Origin: Morella rubra
Taxonomy: Eukaryota; Streptophyta; Magnoliopsida; Fagales; Myricaceae
Length of the DNA: 64,000 bases
Reading direction: 5' to 3'
Assembly (NCBI GenBank): GCA_003952965.2
Contig: CM025855.1
Coordinates: 129,001 to 193,000, forward strand
Numbering within the stretch: position 1 is the first letter of the stretch; every line of letters starts with the position of its first letter. The notes under the pieces are model-generated. The model was given only the letters and a program-made list of their open reading frames with translations, was not told the origin of the DNA and searched no databases. Both the position numbers and the translations under genes were made by a program. Shown one piece after another: positions 61,197 through 64,000 of the stretch.

Positions 61197-62799
61197 ATTG
61201 CCATAAATGGGCATGTATTACTTTTGTGCATTGGTAGATCAATTTTTACGAGGGATCCACACTCGTGTACTTTTGCCTATTCCTGATGAAATATTGTCTG
61301 AACATTGTTTATAGGAAAAAATTTTGAGAGTTTGAACTTTTTTATGGGTGTTTGTAAAAAGTTAGTAAATAAGTTTAAAAATATTAGCTTAATTATCCCT
61401 GTGGTATTGACTTTTAACAAATCAATCTATGAAGTATAACTTTGAACGAGACGATCCTTATAGTCTATTTTTCATACATATAGGTTATTTTGTCTATCAA
61501 AAGTTAGCCCATTAACGGAAGATCAACATGGTTTAGGGGTCAAAATGTCAATTTTCGGAGTTCGATAGCCTATATTGGACCATGTCCCCGTTAGTGGGCT
61601 AACTTTTGATGAACGAATGAACTTGTATGTCTAAAAAACGGACCACAAGAACCGTATTGTTTAAAGTTGTACCTTAATGATTGATTTGTTTAAAGTCAAT
61701 ACCACAAGAATTTTTTGAGACTACAATGGTTAGTTATAAAAAAAAAATTAAAAAGTTTAAAAATATTTTATATCCAAAACATCATCTAAGTTGGTTTTTC
61801 TGAAAACAAATTCTAACCAGGCCTTTTCATACTTATAAAAAAAAAACCAGGCCTTTTCACAGATATGTTGTGGAACTGGGCCAGGAGATCCTCTTAGTTT
61901 TTTTAAAAATACAATTTGTTATATATATTTTTTTTTCCAGAAAAATGTTCTGAGTTTCTCTAATTCCCATCCCCGATCTCTCTTTGGCTGGAATCTCTTC
62001 CTGATTTTGGGATCTCTCTTTGGCCGGAATCTCTCTCTGCAACTAAGCATCTCAGTCTAACCCTAAGGTATGTTTATTTTGATCTAGAAAATGTAGATTT
62101 TAGTTGGTGTTATGAGGTTTTCAGTTTGGAGGATTTAGCAGGTTTTGAGAGAGGCCAATCAGGAATAAAAAATAAGATGTGCAGTTTATTATAATAAGTG
62201 AATGTGGTATAAGAAATGTTCATGTAGGTTGTGGTGTCTGGGCTTTTAGACTTCAAAAGTTCAGTTTCTGACCTATTTTTCGGTCGGGATAAGATTTTGT
62301 GAAGCTACTTTCCTGTTTTTTAGTACATGCTTATAAATATGGGACTTTTGCTGGATTTGATTTTATTCAAAGAACTTTACTTTACTAGTCTGCATTTTAG
62401 TTTTTAGAACCTGGATGGTTTGTGATTTATGTCTGACTGGCCACTTAGATTGGAAAATATAAATTTAGATTTTTAGTCAAGTTTAACAACGTTGTTGTGT
62501 ATTACAAAAATGAACTCAACTTACTAACCAGAAGCTACAAACTATTTGGCTGTTGAGAAAATTGGAGGAAACAGATGGAAATTTTTGTTCTTTAGAGGGC
62601 AGGTGAATTGCAGTTCTCAGATTGCTGATATGTTGTTCAACAGACTAAATAAACTCCCAAAAAGCCCACATATTGAAACTGGTGGGTACCGGAATGGCCC
62701 ATTCCAGTTCTATCCATTTTAGTACCCACCCTTAGCACACAGCGTCGAACTTGACAAAGTCATTTTGGAATCCTAATCAGGAAGAAGCAGAAAGAGATA
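61197..62799. other. Intergenic region and DPMS1 promoter side
   Basis: 61390-61720 contains diffuse, inverted pieces (gactttta / taaagtc, gccc attaacgg / ccgttagtgggc) suggesting an old transposon relic. A short repeat of about 25 bases (aaccaggccttttca) occurs near 61816 and 61846. No gene seen before the DPMS1 start. Confidence 0.45.

Positions 62800-64000
<1,201 letters not shown>

Overview
This is nuclear DNA from a flowering plant, most likely a eudicot. Small plant-type introns, the gene families present and the transposon load all point that way; I cannot name the species. Four gene families can be recognised. In coordinate order they are a broken MAPKKK YODA-like gene, an array of LSI2-like silicon-efflux transporters, a two-exon gene of the Arabidopsis At5g52430/At4g25620 family, chloroplast TATB (HCF106), and the 5' half of DPMS1, which runs off the right end. 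TATB and DPMS1 lie on the + strand. All the others lie on the - strand.

Layout. 1-2824: the 3' part of a decayed hAT transposon. 3042-5118: the YODA-like N-terminal exons, with one exon partly duplicated and no kinase body. 8179-21511: the two ends of an old LSI2-like pseudogene (LSI2-D), pushed about 12 kb apart by a nest of insertions. The nest holds a second hAT copy, a rearranged endogenous pararetrovirus with a solo LTR inside it, and a 5.4-kb Mutator-like element (MULE) with long terminal inverted repeats.

22118-50870: two tandem copies of a block that originally held one LSI2-like gene beside one At5g52430-like gene. Copy 1 has LSI2-A, whose last exon carries two compensating indels, and an At5g52430-like pseudogene split by a complete Ty1/copia element. 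A rearranged LINE, a MITE candidate and a LINE 3' end also entered copy 1. Copy 2 has LSI2-B, the best preserved transporter, and LSI2-C, which has lost its C-terminus and carries a decoy last exon. It also has the intact At5g52430-like gene, whose first exon lies beyond the duplicated block.

51394-64000 is quieter. It holds TATB (six exons, 259 codons), a LINE scrap, a 1.24-kb non-autonomous hAT element with a perfect 8-bp target duplication, and DPMS1.

The genes do not form a pathway. LSI2-like proteins are efflux carriers of the ArsB/NhaD superfamily. TATB acts in thylakoid protein import, and DPMS1 makes dolichol-phosphate-mannose at the ER. The main story is transporter gene amplification with decay of individual copies in a transposon-rich region. 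All exon limits were read by eye from splice sites and reading frames; no alignment or database search was run.
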